Positions 44,541 through 52,928 of a stretch of 64,000 nt of DNA are shown in pieces (the first letter of the stretch is position 1; every line of letters starts with the position of its first letter). Below the pieces are notes generated by a model. It saw only the letters and a program-made list of their open reading frames with translations, was not told where the DNA came from and searched no databases. A program made the translations under genes and the position numbers. Source of the DNA: Mucilaginibacter sp. (GTDB lineage Bacteria > Bacteroidota > Bacteroidia > Sphingobacteriales > Sphingobacteriaceae); assembly GCF_028288185.1 (NCBI RefSeq), contig NZ_JAQBOF010000030.1:1-64000 (forward strand), given 5' to 3'.

Positions 44541-45287
44541 TTAGGATAGATCAAACATATCCGCTACCGAAAAGAATCCCTTTTTACCGGGTAACCATTC
44601 AGCCGCTAATACAGCGCCCAGGGCAAATCCGTTGCGGTTATGCGCGGTGTGTTTAATTTCGATGGTATCAACTTCTGAGTCGTAAATAACGGTATGTGTA
44701 CCCGGCACGCTATCAATACGATACGATTCTATCAGTACATCTTCAACCTTAGCGTTATCATCAGCCGGGTTATTAATATCTGTTAAAATATTTACCCATT
44801 GTCTTTTAGCATCCAGGTTTTCAATTATGCCTTCGGCGATAGTAATAGCCGTACCGCTGGGCGAATCTAATTTTTGGGTATGATGTATTTCTTCAACCTG
44901 CACCTCGTAATACGGGTGCTTGTTCATCAGCTTAGCCAATACCTTATTTAGATGAAAAAATATATTTACGCCCACACTAAAGTTGGTAGCGTAAATAAAA
45001 GCATTATCACTTGCTTCGTAACGTTGCTTTATTTCGGTTAGCTGCTCATACCAGCCGGTTGTGCCCACTATAATAGGTACGCCTGCTTTAAAGCAATGGT
45101 CAATATTACTCAATACAGTTGCGGGAGTACTAAACTCGATGGCTACATCAGCTTTTTGCAGATTTTCTGTAGTAAGTTCGTGCTGGTTATCGTAATCAAT
45201 CTTTAATACAATTTCATGCTTACGGTCAAGCGCGATCTTTTCAATGATCTTACCCATTTTACCGTAACCTAATAATGCGATCTTCAT
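44541..45287 (-). CDS. dapB: 4-hydroxy-tetrahydrodipicolinate reductase
   Basis: 248 residues, a typical DapB length. It catalyses the second step of the diaminopimelate/lysine branch. The N-terminal nucleotide-binding loop is G-Y-G-K-M-G-K-I-I-E. The catalytic loop E-I-H-H-T-Q-K-L-D-S-P-S-G-T-A is present, as is G-T-T-G-W-Y near the cofactor site. The gene follows the conserved parA-parB-DUF5683 order with lepB after it. Confidence 0.96.
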   Translation of the reverse strand: MKIALLGYGKMGKIIEKIALDRKHEIVLKIDYDNQHELTTENLQKADVAIEFSTPATVLSNIDHCFKAGVPIIVGTTGWYEQLTEIKQRYEASDNAFIYATNFSVGVNIFFHLNKVLAKLMNKHPYYEVQVEEIHHTQKLDSPSGTAITIAEGIIENLDAKRQWVNILTDINNPADDNAKVEDVLIESYRIDSVPGTHTVIYDSEVDTIEIKHTAHNRNGFALGAVLAAEWLPGKKGFFSVADMFDLS

Positions 45288-45324
45288 TTTTAAATTTTTG
45301 TTGCGGGTTTAAATATAATCCTCT

Positions 45325-46002
45325 TTACCTAAGTGCAAAGGTAATTTTTATACCCGGAATAAATGCGCTGTTAAAACTCTGGTAATTACCCATAGGGTTA
45401 AGCAAGGTAGGGCCAATTTTTGCGCTAAAATTATCATCCATAGAGTATGAGTGCATAAACTTGGCATCAACATAAGCATCAATAGTTTGTATGCCCCATG
45501 CTGCTACAAAAAGCAATACACTAAGGTCGCGGTAACGGTTGTAACCTCTAACAGCATCAGTAATAGCTGCATCTGATAAACGTGTATACAATGTGTATTC
45601 TGCATAATATGGGTCATTTATACCGGGCTTTATTCCCTTTGCACGATACTTGGCAATTGCCAGATCTTGCGTATAATATTTTTCATTAAATTTATACATT
45701 ACCACCAGCAAAGTTAAACCGGTATAAATAATCGGCACTTTCCAATACTGGCGATTATATACCTGCCCTAAACCGGGTATAAATACCGAACGGTGCCAGG
45801 CCTTTGAAGGGCTATGGGTGCTATCGGGATGATAAATTTCAATGGTACTTGTTTTGGGCACAAAGGGTTTTGATTTAAGCGAATCGCGCTTACCCTGCAC
45901 ACTATCAGCCTTAGTCTTTTTTACAGGCATTGCAGGCGTTTGCGCCATTGCCGAAAAAGCTAACCCGGTTAATAAACCAATAATTAATAAGTATCTCTGC
46001 AT
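45325..46002 (-). CDS. DUF5683 domain protein
   Basis: 225 residues from the ATG at 46002, beginning M-Q-R-Y-L-L-I-I-G-L-L-T-G-L-A with signal-peptide character ending A-M-A-Q. The frame is open much further upstream (to 46296), but that extension overlaps parB and is a shadow. The body has a Pro/Lys-rich linker, then S-V-F-I-P-G-L-G-Q-V-Y-N-R-Q-Y-W-K and helices. DUF5683 proteins follow parB in Bacteroidota; the function is unknown, and a membrane or envelope role is likely. Confidence 0.85.
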   Translation of the reverse strand: MQRYLLIIGLLTGLAFSAMAQTPAMPVKKTKADSVQGKRDSLKSKPFVPKTSTIEIYHPDSTHSPSKAWHRSVFIPGLGQVYNRQYWKVPIIYTGLTLLVVMYKFNEKYYTQDLAIAKYRAKGIKPGINDPYYAEYTLYTRLSDAAITDAVRGYNRYRDLSVLLFVAAWGIQTIDAYVDAKFMHSYSMDDNFSAKIGPTLLNPMGNYQSFNSAFIPGIKITFALR

Positions 46003-46006
46003 TTTT

Positions 46007-46927
46007 TTACCAATCCAACATTTCAAGGATGCGGCCAAGATCATCTTCTGATAAAAAAGGAATTTCAATAGTTCCATTACCGCGGCTCCCCAGTTTAAGT
46101 TTAACCTGTGTGCTAAACTTTGATGCCAGGTCGTCCTGTATCTTTTGTATTTGAAATGATACCGGCTCGGGCTGTTTACCTTCCTTTTTTGTACGCGATT
46201 TTTGAATGTCGCGTACCATCTTCTCCACCTTACGAACGGATAAACCTTGCTGAATGATATGTTGATGTATATATAATTGTTGCGTAGGGTCCTCAACCGT
46301 TATTAAAGCCTTTGCGTGGCCCATAGTAATGTCGCCATCACGGATAGACGCTTGTATGGTTGGCGGCAATTTTAATAACCTTAAATAGTTAGTAACGGTT
46401 GATCTGTTTTTGCTTACACGTTCGCCCAGCTCCTCTTGTTTCAGGCCTACCTCTTCCAGCATACGCTGAAAGCTTAGGGCGACTTCAATAGCATTAAGGT
46501 TTTCGCGCTGTATATTTTCAATCAACGCCATCTCCAGCATTTGCTGGTCATTAGCGGTACGTACGTAAGCCGGGATATGTGTTAGTCCCGCGATTTTTGA
46601 TGCGCGTAAACGGCGCTCGCCAGATATTAACTGAAACTGGTGCGCGTTAACACGGCGCACCGTAATAGGTTGTATAAGCCCTTGCAGTTTTATGGACGCT
46701 GCCAGATCGGCTAATGCCTGCTCATCAAAATCTGTACGGGGCTGAAACGGGTTTACCTCTATCTCTGATAACTTAATATCATTTACAGAGCCCAGGCTAT
46801 TAACCTCGGCGTTTGAGCCGACGTTATTATTGTTACTATTGGATTTTTTATACGGAAGTACATCATTAGAGTCGTTTAACAGCGCGCTTAATCCTTTGCC
46901 TAAAGCATTTCTTTTTTCTGCACTCAT
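46007..46927 (-). CDS. parB: Chromosome partitioning protein ParB
   Basis: 306 residues. The ParB/Srx CTPase domain (about 50-140) has P-F-Q-P-R-T-D-F, L-I-Q-P-I-T-V-R-R and G-E-R-R-L-R-A-S-K; a central HTH follows (E-E-L-G-E-R-V-S-K-N-R-S-T-V-T-N-Y); the C-terminal dimerisation segment ends the protein. ParB spreads from parS sites and loads SMC. No obvious parS palindrome was seen in the window. It starts one base after parA, so the genes are translationally coupled. Confidence 0.97.
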   Translation of the reverse strand: MSAEKRNALGKGLSALLNDSNDVLPYKKSNSNNNNVGSNAEVNSLGSVNDIKLSEIEVNPFQPRTDFDEQALADLAASIKLQGLIQPITVRRVNAHQFQLISGERRLRASKIAGLTHIPAYVRTANDQQMLEMALIENIQRENLNAIEVALSFQRMLEEVGLKQEELGERVSKNRSTVTNYLRLLKLPPTIQASIRDGDITMGHAKALITVEDPTQQLYIHQHIIQQGLSVRKVEKMVRDIQKSRTKKEGKQPEPVSFQIQKIQDDLASKFSTQVKLKLGSRGNGTIEIPFLSEDDLGRILEMLDW

Positions 46928-46928
46928 G

Positions 46929-47732
46929 TTAAACCGTTTCTGTTGTAGCTTTTAACTCGTCTTTAACTAAACCATTTTTACGTATAATTTCGCGGGCCAG
47001 GTTTAGATAATTAATAGCGCCTTTACAAGTGGCATCATGCATAATTACAGATATGCCAAAGCTTGGTGCCTCACTTAAACGGGTGTTACGTTGTATAATG
47101 GTATCAAATACCATGTCTTCAAAATGGGTCCTAACTTCTTCAACCACCTGGTTTGAAAGGCGCAGCCTTACATCGTACATAGTTAATAATATACCTTCTA
47201 TCTCTAACTGCGGGTTTAAACGGTTTTGTACAATTTTAACGGTGTTTAATAATTTGCCCAGACCTTCTAACGCAAAATACTCACATTGTACAGGGATGAT
47301 TACCGAGTCTGCAGCGGTTAAAGCATTAATAGTAATTAAGCCTAATGATGGTGAGCAGTCAATAATTATAAAATCATACTCATCTCGTATCTTGTTAAAA
47401 ACCTCCTGCATTTTATACTCGCGGCTCTCCAGGTTTATCATCTCAATTTCGGCACCAACTAAGTCGATGTGTGCCGGCAACAGATCAAGGTTCGGGGTGT
47501 CGGTTTTTATAATAGCATCGTGTGGATCAACCTCATTGATGATACACTCATAAATACTATTTTTTATGTTGCGTGGATCAAAACCAATGCCAGATGTGGC
47601 GTTGGCCTGCGGATCGGCATCAACTAATAAGGTTTTATACTCTAATACGGCTAAACTCGCGGCCAGGTTAATGGATGATGTGGTTTTGCCCACACCGCCT
47701 TTTTGATTGGCTAAAGCAATAATTTTACTCAT
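46929..47732 (-). CDS. parA: Chromosome partitioning ATPase ParA (Soj)
   Basis: 267 residues with deviant Walker A K-G-G-V-G-K-T-T, A' region L-L-V-D-A-D-P-Q-A-N-A, and Walker B I-I-I-D-C-S-P-S-L-G-L. This is the short chromosomal ParA form with no N-terminal HTH. It interacts with ParB for origin segregation and regulates DnaA in some bacteria. The gene leads the operon parA-parB-DUF5683-dapB-lepB. Confidence 0.97.
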   Translation of the reverse strand: MSKIIALANQKGGVGKTTSSINLAASLAVLEYKTLLVDADPQANATSGIGFDPRNIKNSIYECIINEVDPHDAIIKTDTPNLDLLPAHIDLVGAEIEMINLESREYKMQEVFNKIRDEYDFIIIDCSPSLGLITINALTAADSVIIPVQCEYFALEGLGKLLNTVKIVQNRLNPQLEIEGILLTMYDVRLRLSNQVVEEVRTHFEDMVFDTIIQRNTRLSEAPSFGISVIMHDATCKGAINYLNLAREIIRKNGLVKDELKATTETV

Positions 47733-47885
47733 TCTGTATCTCCAAAAATTTATAACAGTGTTTATAACAACTAAAAATAGAAATATTAATTTCTACCTTC
47801 GGGAAACTTTTTACCAAGCGCTAAGATATATATTTAAATAACGGAGAAATCCACAGTTTTAACCAATTTACAAACAATTTGTGCA

Positions 47886-48000
47886 GAATGAGTGATTGAT
47901 GAAATGAGTGAATGAGTGAATGAATAATTTGTGTTCAATTTCACTAATTGCATATCTATTTAACATTCACTCAATCACACATTCACTAATTCACTCATTA
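47886..48000. repeat. Word-repeat inverted arms (GAGTGAAT word)
   Basis: Left arm 47886-47927 repeats ATGAGTGA/GTGAATGA words; right arm 47964-48000 repeats the complement (ATTCACTCA, ATTCACTAATTCACTCATT). The element fills the divergent region between parA and the FMN reductase. A long hairpin is possible. Confidence 0.75.
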
Positions 48001-48007
48001 ATTAAGA

Positions 48008-48529
48008 ATGATAACAATTATATCTGCAACCAACCGACCCGGAAGCTCAACACTTAAAGTAGCACGCTATTATCAAAAAAAGCTGCTTGAAAAGGGTTTA
48101 GAATCAGGAATATTATCAATGGTGCAATTGCCATCTAATATAATCGAAACCGATCTGTTTGGTAAGCGTAGTGCCGAATTTCAGCAAATACAAGATATTG
48201 TTACCGCTACCGATAAATTTATATTCATCATCCCCGAGTATAATGGCAGTTTCCCCGGTGTGTTAAAAGTATTTATTGATGCCTGTACTTTTCCGGATAG
48301 TTTTTATGAAAAAAAGGCTGCGTTGGTGGGTGTATCATCAGGCAAGTATGGTAACATAAGGGGCATAGACCATTTTACCGGAGTATGCCATTATATCCAT
48401 CTAAATGTAATGTCACTAAAGCTGCATATAGCCAATATTAAAACAGAGTTTAATGAATACAGTGATCTGTTTAAAGAGGATACTATAAAGTTTACTAATG
48501 AGCAGATAGATAAATTTATTAAGTTTTGA
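48008..48529 (+). CDS. NADPH-dependent FMN reductase family protein
   Basis: 173 residues with the flavodoxin-like fold of PF03358. The N-terminal phosphate-binding turn is S-A-T-N-R-P-G-S-S-T-L-K, and the second signature is P-E-Y-N-G-S-F-P-G-V-L-K-V-F-I-D-A-C. It should reduce FMN, quinones or azo compounds with NAD(P)H. Its stop codon lies inside the left arm of a word-repeat hairpin shared with the convergent VIT1 gene. Confidence 0.9.
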   Translation: MITIISATNRPGSSTLKVARYYQKKLLEKGLESGILSMVQLPSNIIETDLFGKRSAEFQQIQDIVTATDKFIFIIPEYNGSFPGVLKVFIDACTFPDSFYEKKAALVGVSSGKYGNIRGIDHFTGVCHYIHLNVMSLKLHIANIKTEFNEYSDLFKEDTIKFTNEQIDKFIKF

Positions 48530-48579
48530 GTGATGAGTTTTAAGTAAAATGTAAACTCAAAACTGATTACTCAAAACTA
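48523..48579. repeat. Word-repeat hairpin (GTTTTGAGT word) carrying both stop codons
   Basis: Left arm GTTTTGAGTGATGAGTTTT... (48523-48545) pairs with right arm ACTCAAAACTGATTACTCAA... (48555-48578). It contains the TGA of the FMN reductase (48527-48529) and the stop of the VIT1 gene (48577-48579). It probably acts as a shared 3' hairpin. Confidence 0.8.
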
Positions 48580-49269
48580 CTTTCCAGTAATCAGTTTCGC
48601 CATTCCAAATGCGGCGGCGGCGGCCAAAGCACCGATAATTAATACTTTAAACGCACCCGATATTGGTGGCTGACCCGTTACCTTGCTTTTAAAATAACCG
48701 AAAACAAACAGGCATATCATAGTTATTACGCACGAATACGCCAAAGCTATTTGCGAATTGGACTCGAAAAAATAGGGTGTCAGAGGAATGATCCCGCCAA
48801 CTATATAAGACAGACCGATTGTTATAGCACTTCGCGATGCGCGGTTAGCCAAGGGTTTCTCCAGTCCAAGCTCATAGCGCATCATAAAATCAACCCATTT
48901 ATCTTTATCCTTGGCCATTTCATCGGCCACCTGGGTTTGCAGCGCATCTGATAAACCAAAATTGGCAAATACTTCTTTTACTTCGGCTTTTTCTTCTTCG
49001 GGTACACGTTCTACCTCATCATATTCGCGTTGTAGTTCGGCGGAATAATGGTCTGCTTCTGTTTTGCCCGCCAGGAACCCGCCCAGCCCCATAGCTATTG
49101 ATCCGGCAACAATTTCGGCAATGCCAGCTGTAATTACTATACCTGATGAATTGACTGCGCCGCTTAATCCGGCCGCTAATGCAAACGGTACCGTTAATCC
49201 ATCGGACATGCCAATAACAATATCGCGGATGGTGTCAGAGCTTTTTAGGTGGTGTTCGTCGTGATGCAT
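48577..49269 (-). CDS. VIT1/CCC1 family transporter
   Basis: 230 residues from the ATG at 49269 (M-H-H-D-E-H-H-L-K-S-S); a longer frame to 49305 is less likely. The conserved first block D-I-V-I-G-M-S-D-G-L-T-V-P-F-A-L-A-A-G-L-S-G and G-G-F-L-A-G-K-T-E-A-D-H-Y match vacuolar iron transporter-like proteins, with a cytoplasmic Glu-rich helix in the middle and two further helix pairs. It probably moves Fe(II) or Mn(II) across the inner membrane. The N-terminal His cluster may bind metal. Confidence 0.9.
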   Translation of the reverse strand: MHHDEHHLKSSDTIRDIVIGMSDGLTVPFALAAGLSGAVNSSGIVITAGIAEIVAGSIAMGLGGFLAGKTEADHYSAELQREYDEVERVPEEEKAEVKEVFANFGLSDALQTQVADEMAKDKDKWVDFMMRYELGLEKPLANRASRSAITIGLSYIVGGIIPLTPYFFESNSQIALAYSCVITMICLFVFGYFKSKVTGQPPISGAFKVLIIGALAAAAAFGMAKLITGK

Positions 49270-49368
49270 GATTAAATGTAAGTGCATTAAACCTATAATC
49301 AACACAAAAAGTACAATTTATTATTGGTCTGAATAGAGACTCGTTAAGTATCTAATATCTTACAATAT

Positions 49369-49403
49369 AAAATAGCCCTTTTATTAACTAAAGGGCTATT
49401 TTT
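49369..49403 (+). terminator. Intrinsic hairpin 24 bases before a GTG start
   Basis: A perfect 13-bp stem (49369-49381 with 49390-49402), loop TATTAACT, followed by a T-run. It has terminator shape but lies in the probable leader of the TonB-dependent receptor gene at 49427, so it could be an attenuator. Alternatively it terminates an unannotated upstream transcript. Confidence 0.6.
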
Positions 49404-49426
49404 GTTTCGTACCTAACTCAAATACA

Positions 49427-51499
49427 GTGTTCAAAATTTACTTTACTCTTGTCCTGATTTTTGCAGCGGGCATAGTTGCCAGCGCTCAATCAAAAAAAGC
49501 CGATACCGCAAAAAAATTAAATACAGTAACCGTCAGAGGCTACTTATCAGATCAACCTCTGTTAAGTGTGCCGGCTTCGGTAAGTGTAATAACACCGGCA
49601 CAATTAAAATTACAACCTGGTAATTCGTTAGTCTCTACCATGAATACGATACCGGGCATACGCATGGAAGAACGCTCGCCGGGCAGTTACCGTTTATCTG
49701 TCAGGGGGAGTTTATTGCGGTCGCCATTTGGTATACGCGATGTTAAAATTTATTATGATGAGCTGCCCCTTACTGATGCAGGCGGCAATACCTATTTAAA
49801 TGTTATCGACTTTAACAGTGTACAAGGCATTGAAGTGTTAAAAGGTCCTGATGGTAGCTTATTCGGTGCAAACTCGGGCGGGGTAGTTTTGATTAGCCCT
49901 GTTAATAGGTACGATAACACCAATTTTGTAACCGCTGGTTTATCAGGCGGATCTTATGGTATGGTACATGAAAACGTGGGGCTGCAAAATGTCAGCAAAA
50001 ACAATCAATTCAATTTTAATCAATCATATCAAACCTATCATGGTTACCGGGTGCATAGCGATATGTATCGCAATTATTTCCAGGCCAGTGATAAGATAAC
50101 TTACGGCGGCAACAATTCAGTAAAAATATTAGGTTTTTACTCGGATCTAAACTATGAAACGCCCGGCGGTTTAACACAGGCTCAAGCGGATGCTGATCCA
50201 ACTGCAGCAAGGCCGTCTACTTCTTTTGTACCGGGATCTATTGTGCAACACGCCAGCATCACCAACAAAATGACCTATGGTGGCGCGGTAAACGAGTGGC
50301 ATATAACAGACCATATCCGCAACATATTTGCAGTGTATGGCGCTTATGTAAATTTTACTAATCCGTTTATTACTAATTACGAGCAGCGTTACGAGCGTAC
50401 TTACGGTATGCGCACCTATTTTGAATTTACCGGCACACCAAAAAATAACTTTAAATGGAAAGCCAATGTGGGCATGGAATGGGAAAAAACCAATGCCGAC
50501 AACAACGACTATGGCAACCGCGCCGGTGTGCGTGATACAGCTCAAAGTTTAGACAAGGTTAACACCAGCCAGCATTTTATATTTGCCCGCTACGAAGAAA
50601 CCATTGCTAACCGCCTGCATGTAGAAGCTGCAGCTAGTTTAAATTTTTATGGGTATGATTTTAAAAATGTTTATCCGCGTGCGCAAACGTCATTTACCAC
50701 GCAAATATTTACGCCACAAATTATGCCGCGTTTGGCGCTGTCATACCAGGTAACTAATAATTTTGTTTGGCGCGCGTCTGCAAGTCGCGGATACTCCACG
50801 CCGACATCTGCGGAGATACGGCCATCAAATAACATTATCAATACCTCTTTGGGCGCACAATATGGCTGGAACTACGAAACTGGTTTCCGCCTGCGCAGTA
50901 ATGACGAGAGTTTGTTGTTGGATGCATCTGCCTTTTACTATCATTTAAACAACGCGATAGTGCGCAGGCTAACCCCTGCATCAACCGAATATTATACCAA
51001 CTCGGGTGATATTAAACAGCCGGGCATAGAGATTTATCTTACCTACTGGCTCATCAAACAAACTGACCATGGCTTTATACGAGGGCTACAGCTTAACGAA
51101 TCGTACACCATAAGCAAATTTACTTTTGGCGATTACCATGATGCTACCACCAGTTACCAGGGCAAAGAGCTAACCGGCGTACCACGCGATGTTGAAGTTA
51201 CCAGCATGCAGGTAAAGTTTCCGCAGGCGTTATACTTATTTGTTCAGCATAATTATACCGCGCAAATTCCGCTTAACGAGGCTAATACTTTTTTTGCACC
51301 GCATTATAATTTGGTGCAGGCTAAAATAGGCTGGCAACATACGCTAAGTAACAAAGCCAAGCTTGACATTTATGCCGGAGTTGATAACCTGTTAAATGAA
51401 AAATATAGTTTGGGTGATGACCTGGATGCTGTTGGGAATCGTTTTTACAACCCATCGGCGCTACGTAATTATTATGCGGGCTTTAACGTAAGGTTTTAG
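49427..51499 (+). CDS. TonB-dependent outer-membrane receptor
   Basis: 690 residues. The only usable start is a GTG at 49427; the in-frame upstream sequence has a stop and no ATG. The signal peptide M-F-K-I-Y-F-T-L-V-L-I-F ends near A-S-A-Q. A TonB-box-like L-N-T-V-T-V-R-G precedes the plug (about 45-170; S-V-R-G-S-L-L-R-S-P-F-G-I-R and G-I-E-V-L-K-G-P-D-G-S-L-F-G). The 22-strand barrel ends in an aromatic (A-G-F-N-V-R-F). No CarboxypepD N-domain or SusD partner is present, so it is probably a metal-chelate or vitamin receptor. A truncated metal/vitamin-type binding protein lies downstream. Confidence 0.93.
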   Translation: MFKIYFTLVLIFAAGIVASAQSKKADTAKKLNTVTVRGYLSDQPLLSVPASVSVITPAQLKLQPGNSLVSTMNTIPGIRMEERSPGSYRLSVRGSLLRSPFGIRDVKIYYDELPLTDAGGNTYLNVIDFNSVQGIEVLKGPDGSLFGANSGGVVLISPVNRYDNTNFVTAGLSGGSYGMVHENVGLQNVSKNNQFNFNQSYQTYHGYRVHSDMYRNYFQASDKITYGGNNSVKILGFYSDLNYETPGGLTQAQADADPTAARPSTSFVPGSIVQHASITNKMTYGGAVNEWHITDHIRNIFAVYGAYVNFTNPFITNYEQRYERTYGMRTYFEFTGTPKNNFKWKANVGMEWEKTNADNNDYGNRAGVRDTAQSLDKVNTSQHFIFARYEETIANRLHVEAAASLNFYGYDFKNVYPRAQTSFTTQIFTPQIMPRLALSYQVTNNFVWRASASRGYSTPTSAEIRPSNNIINTSLGAQYGWNYETGFRLRSNDESLLLDASAFYYHLNNAIVRRLTPASTEYYTNSGDIKQPGIEIYLTYWLIKQTDHGFIRGLQLNESYTISKFTFGDYHDATTSYQGKELTGVPRDVEVTSMQVKFPQALYLFVQHNYTAQIPLNEANTFFAPHYNLVQAKIGWQHTLSNKAKLDIYAGVDNLLNEKYSLGDDLDAVGNRFYNPSALRNYYAGFNVRF

Positions 51500-51505
51500 T
51501 GGGAT

Positions 51506-51548
51506 AGCAATAAGAGCGCTCTTTTTAAATCAGAACGCTCTTATTGCT
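51506..51548. terminator. Perfect stem-loop after the receptor gene
   Basis: A 13-bp perfect inverted repeat, AGCAATAAGAGCG (51506-51518) with CGCTCTTATTGCT (51536-51548), begins six bases after the stop codon. There is no T-run after it, so it may be a 3' stabilising hairpin rather than a terminator. Confidence 0.6.
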
Positions 51549-51653
51549 GAGGTGATATTACTGGATGATTAACGTAAGGATTGAGGGCTTATTGTGGGCT
51601 GTTAAAAATAAATATTTAATCAAATCGGAGTGCCACCCTGACTCCCGGTATAT

Positions 51654-52121
51654 TTAGATTGTAAACTTGATCCACCCCTCACCTTCATACCCAAAAACAA
51701 ATTGTTTTGGGTTGATGATCTCGGCTAATAATTCTATGTAATCAACAAGACTGATATCAGAGTTATCAAAATACCGACTACCATCAGCTATATAAAAACG
51801 ATTGTTTTTAACTGCTTTTAATTCTGTAAAACCCGGCAATTGCAATAGCTGATTAATCTCTTTCATGGATTGTTCAACAGTCAACCCTGCTAGCATCACA
51901 ATAAAAATATCAGGATTTTGCTGTACCAGTTCTTCCCATTGTATATTCCCTGCAAGTATTGAAGCACCGCCGCCAATGCTAACCAGTTCCGGCATTTGGT
52001 CGCCCCAAAGTGTTAGTGGGTCCAACTGTTTAACGCAGACAACAGTTGGCTTTTGCTCAATAAATTTTAATTTATGGCGGATGATATCAACGCGCTCTTG
52101 TAATTCTTCTGATAGTTCCAT
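51654..52121 (-). pseudogene. BtuF-like periplasmic binding protein, N-terminal half missing
   Basis: 155 residues that match the C-terminal lobe of helical-backbone binding proteins of the BtuF/FepB class: K-P-T-V-V-C-V-K-Q-L-D-P-L, W-G-D-Q-M-P-E-L-V-S-I-G-G-G, and Q-N-P-D-I-F-I-V-M-L-A-G. A full protein has about 260-300 residues, with a first lobe opening I-I-S-L-x-P-S. That lobe and any signal peptide are absent, replaced by a GTCATTTCGA-type repeat just upstream. It is probably a 5'-deleted gene; a cytosolic half-protein with another role cannot be excluded. Confidence 0.65.
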
Positions 52122-52154
52122 TGATGGTGCAAAGGTGCAGATAATTACAAATAT

Positions 52155-52252
52155 AATTATGTCATTTCGATGAGGAACGAAGAGAGAAATCTATACAAAT
52201 AAGCTGCAACCTTTCTATGTATAGTTTTCTCTCTTCGTTCGAAATGACATAA
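52155..52252. repeat. Dispersed inverted repeat, GTCATTTCGA type, copy 1
   Basis: Left arm begins ATGTCATTTCGA and continues ACGAAGAGAGAAATCTATAC; the right arm is its near complement ending TTCGAAATGACAT. The 98-base element can form one long hairpin. A second family member is at 63402-63495. It lies between the truncated binding-protein gene and the LysE gene. Confidence 0.88.
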
Positions 52253-52261
52253 TTTATAATT

Positions 52262-52269
52262 TATCTTTG
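52262..52269 (+). promoter_or_regulatory. -7 promoter box five bases before the start codon
   Basis: TATCTTTG matches the Bacteroidota -7 consensus, ending six bases before the ATG of the LysE-family gene at 52275. Transcription should start at or next to the start codon. Confidence 0.5.
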
Positions 52270-52274
52270 CCGCA

Positions 52275-52928
52275 ATGATTTTTCTAACATTCTTCCTGGG
52301 CCTTATAGCCAATTTTATAGGCTACATACCACCCGGAAATATCAACCTCTCTTTAGTACGCATTACCATAAACCGTGGTTTTAAACAGGCCATGCAGTTT
52401 ATCATCGCGTTTAGCTGTGCAGAGTTCGTCTTTACCTTCATCATTATGCACGCGGCTAAGTGGCTGTCAGAACAGGTGCATTTGGATGTAGTTATAGACT
52501 GGGTAATGTTTGCGTTGTTTTTGGTGCTGGGTACCATTAGCTGGCTTAATCGCAAAAAGCCACCCGAAACCAAATACAGCGAACATGCCAGTATTAAATA
52601 CGGTATCATATTAGGTTTTGCAAACCCTATGCAAGTACCCTTTTGGATGATCTGCGGAACTTATTTAATAACACACGAGTGGATATTGGATGGAAATTTC
52701 GCGCTGGTGATATTTAGTATTGGCTCGGCAGGCGGGGCGTTTTTATGCTTGTTTTTATATGCCAGGTTTGCGCAGTATATACAAAGCAAATTCGCATTAA
52801 GCACCCGGATCATTAATACAGCAATTGGTATCTTATTTTTCAGCTTAGCCGGATACCATTTGGTGAAACGGATTTATTTGGCGGTAGTACCGAAGCACAA
52901 AAAAATAGAGGACACCAGGAGTAATTAA
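52275..52928 (+). CDS. LysE family transporter
   Basis: 217 residues, six hydrophobic segments, with the family's opening in G-Y-I-P-P-G-N-I-N-L-S-L-V (helix 1) and G-F-A-N-P-M-Q-V-P-F-W in the middle. LysE/RhtB proteins export amino acids or metal ions. The substrate is not readable. The stop codon overlaps that of the convergent membrane-protein gene by three of four bases, and a near-leaderless promoter precedes it. Confidence 0.88.
   Translation: MIFLTFFLGLIANFIGYIPPGNINLSLVRITINRGFKQAMQFIIAFSCAEFVFTFIIMHAAKWLSEQVHLDVVIDWVMFALFLVLGTISWLNRKKPPETKYSEHASIKYGIILGFANPMQVPFWMICGTYLITHEWILDGNFALVIFSIGSAGGAFLCLFLYARFAQYIQSKFALSTRIINTAIGILFFSLAGYHLVKRIYLAVVPKHKKIEDTRSN

Noticed and set aside
46003..46296. 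N-terminal extension of the DUF5683 protein
   Set aside because: The extension overlaps the 3' end of parB, has no family similarity, and comes before a clear signal peptide beginning at 46002.
45300..48007. A parS site next to parA/parB
   Set aside because: I looked for a palindrome of the usual TGTTNCACGTGNAACA kind and saw none; the nearby inverted arms are word repeats, not parS.
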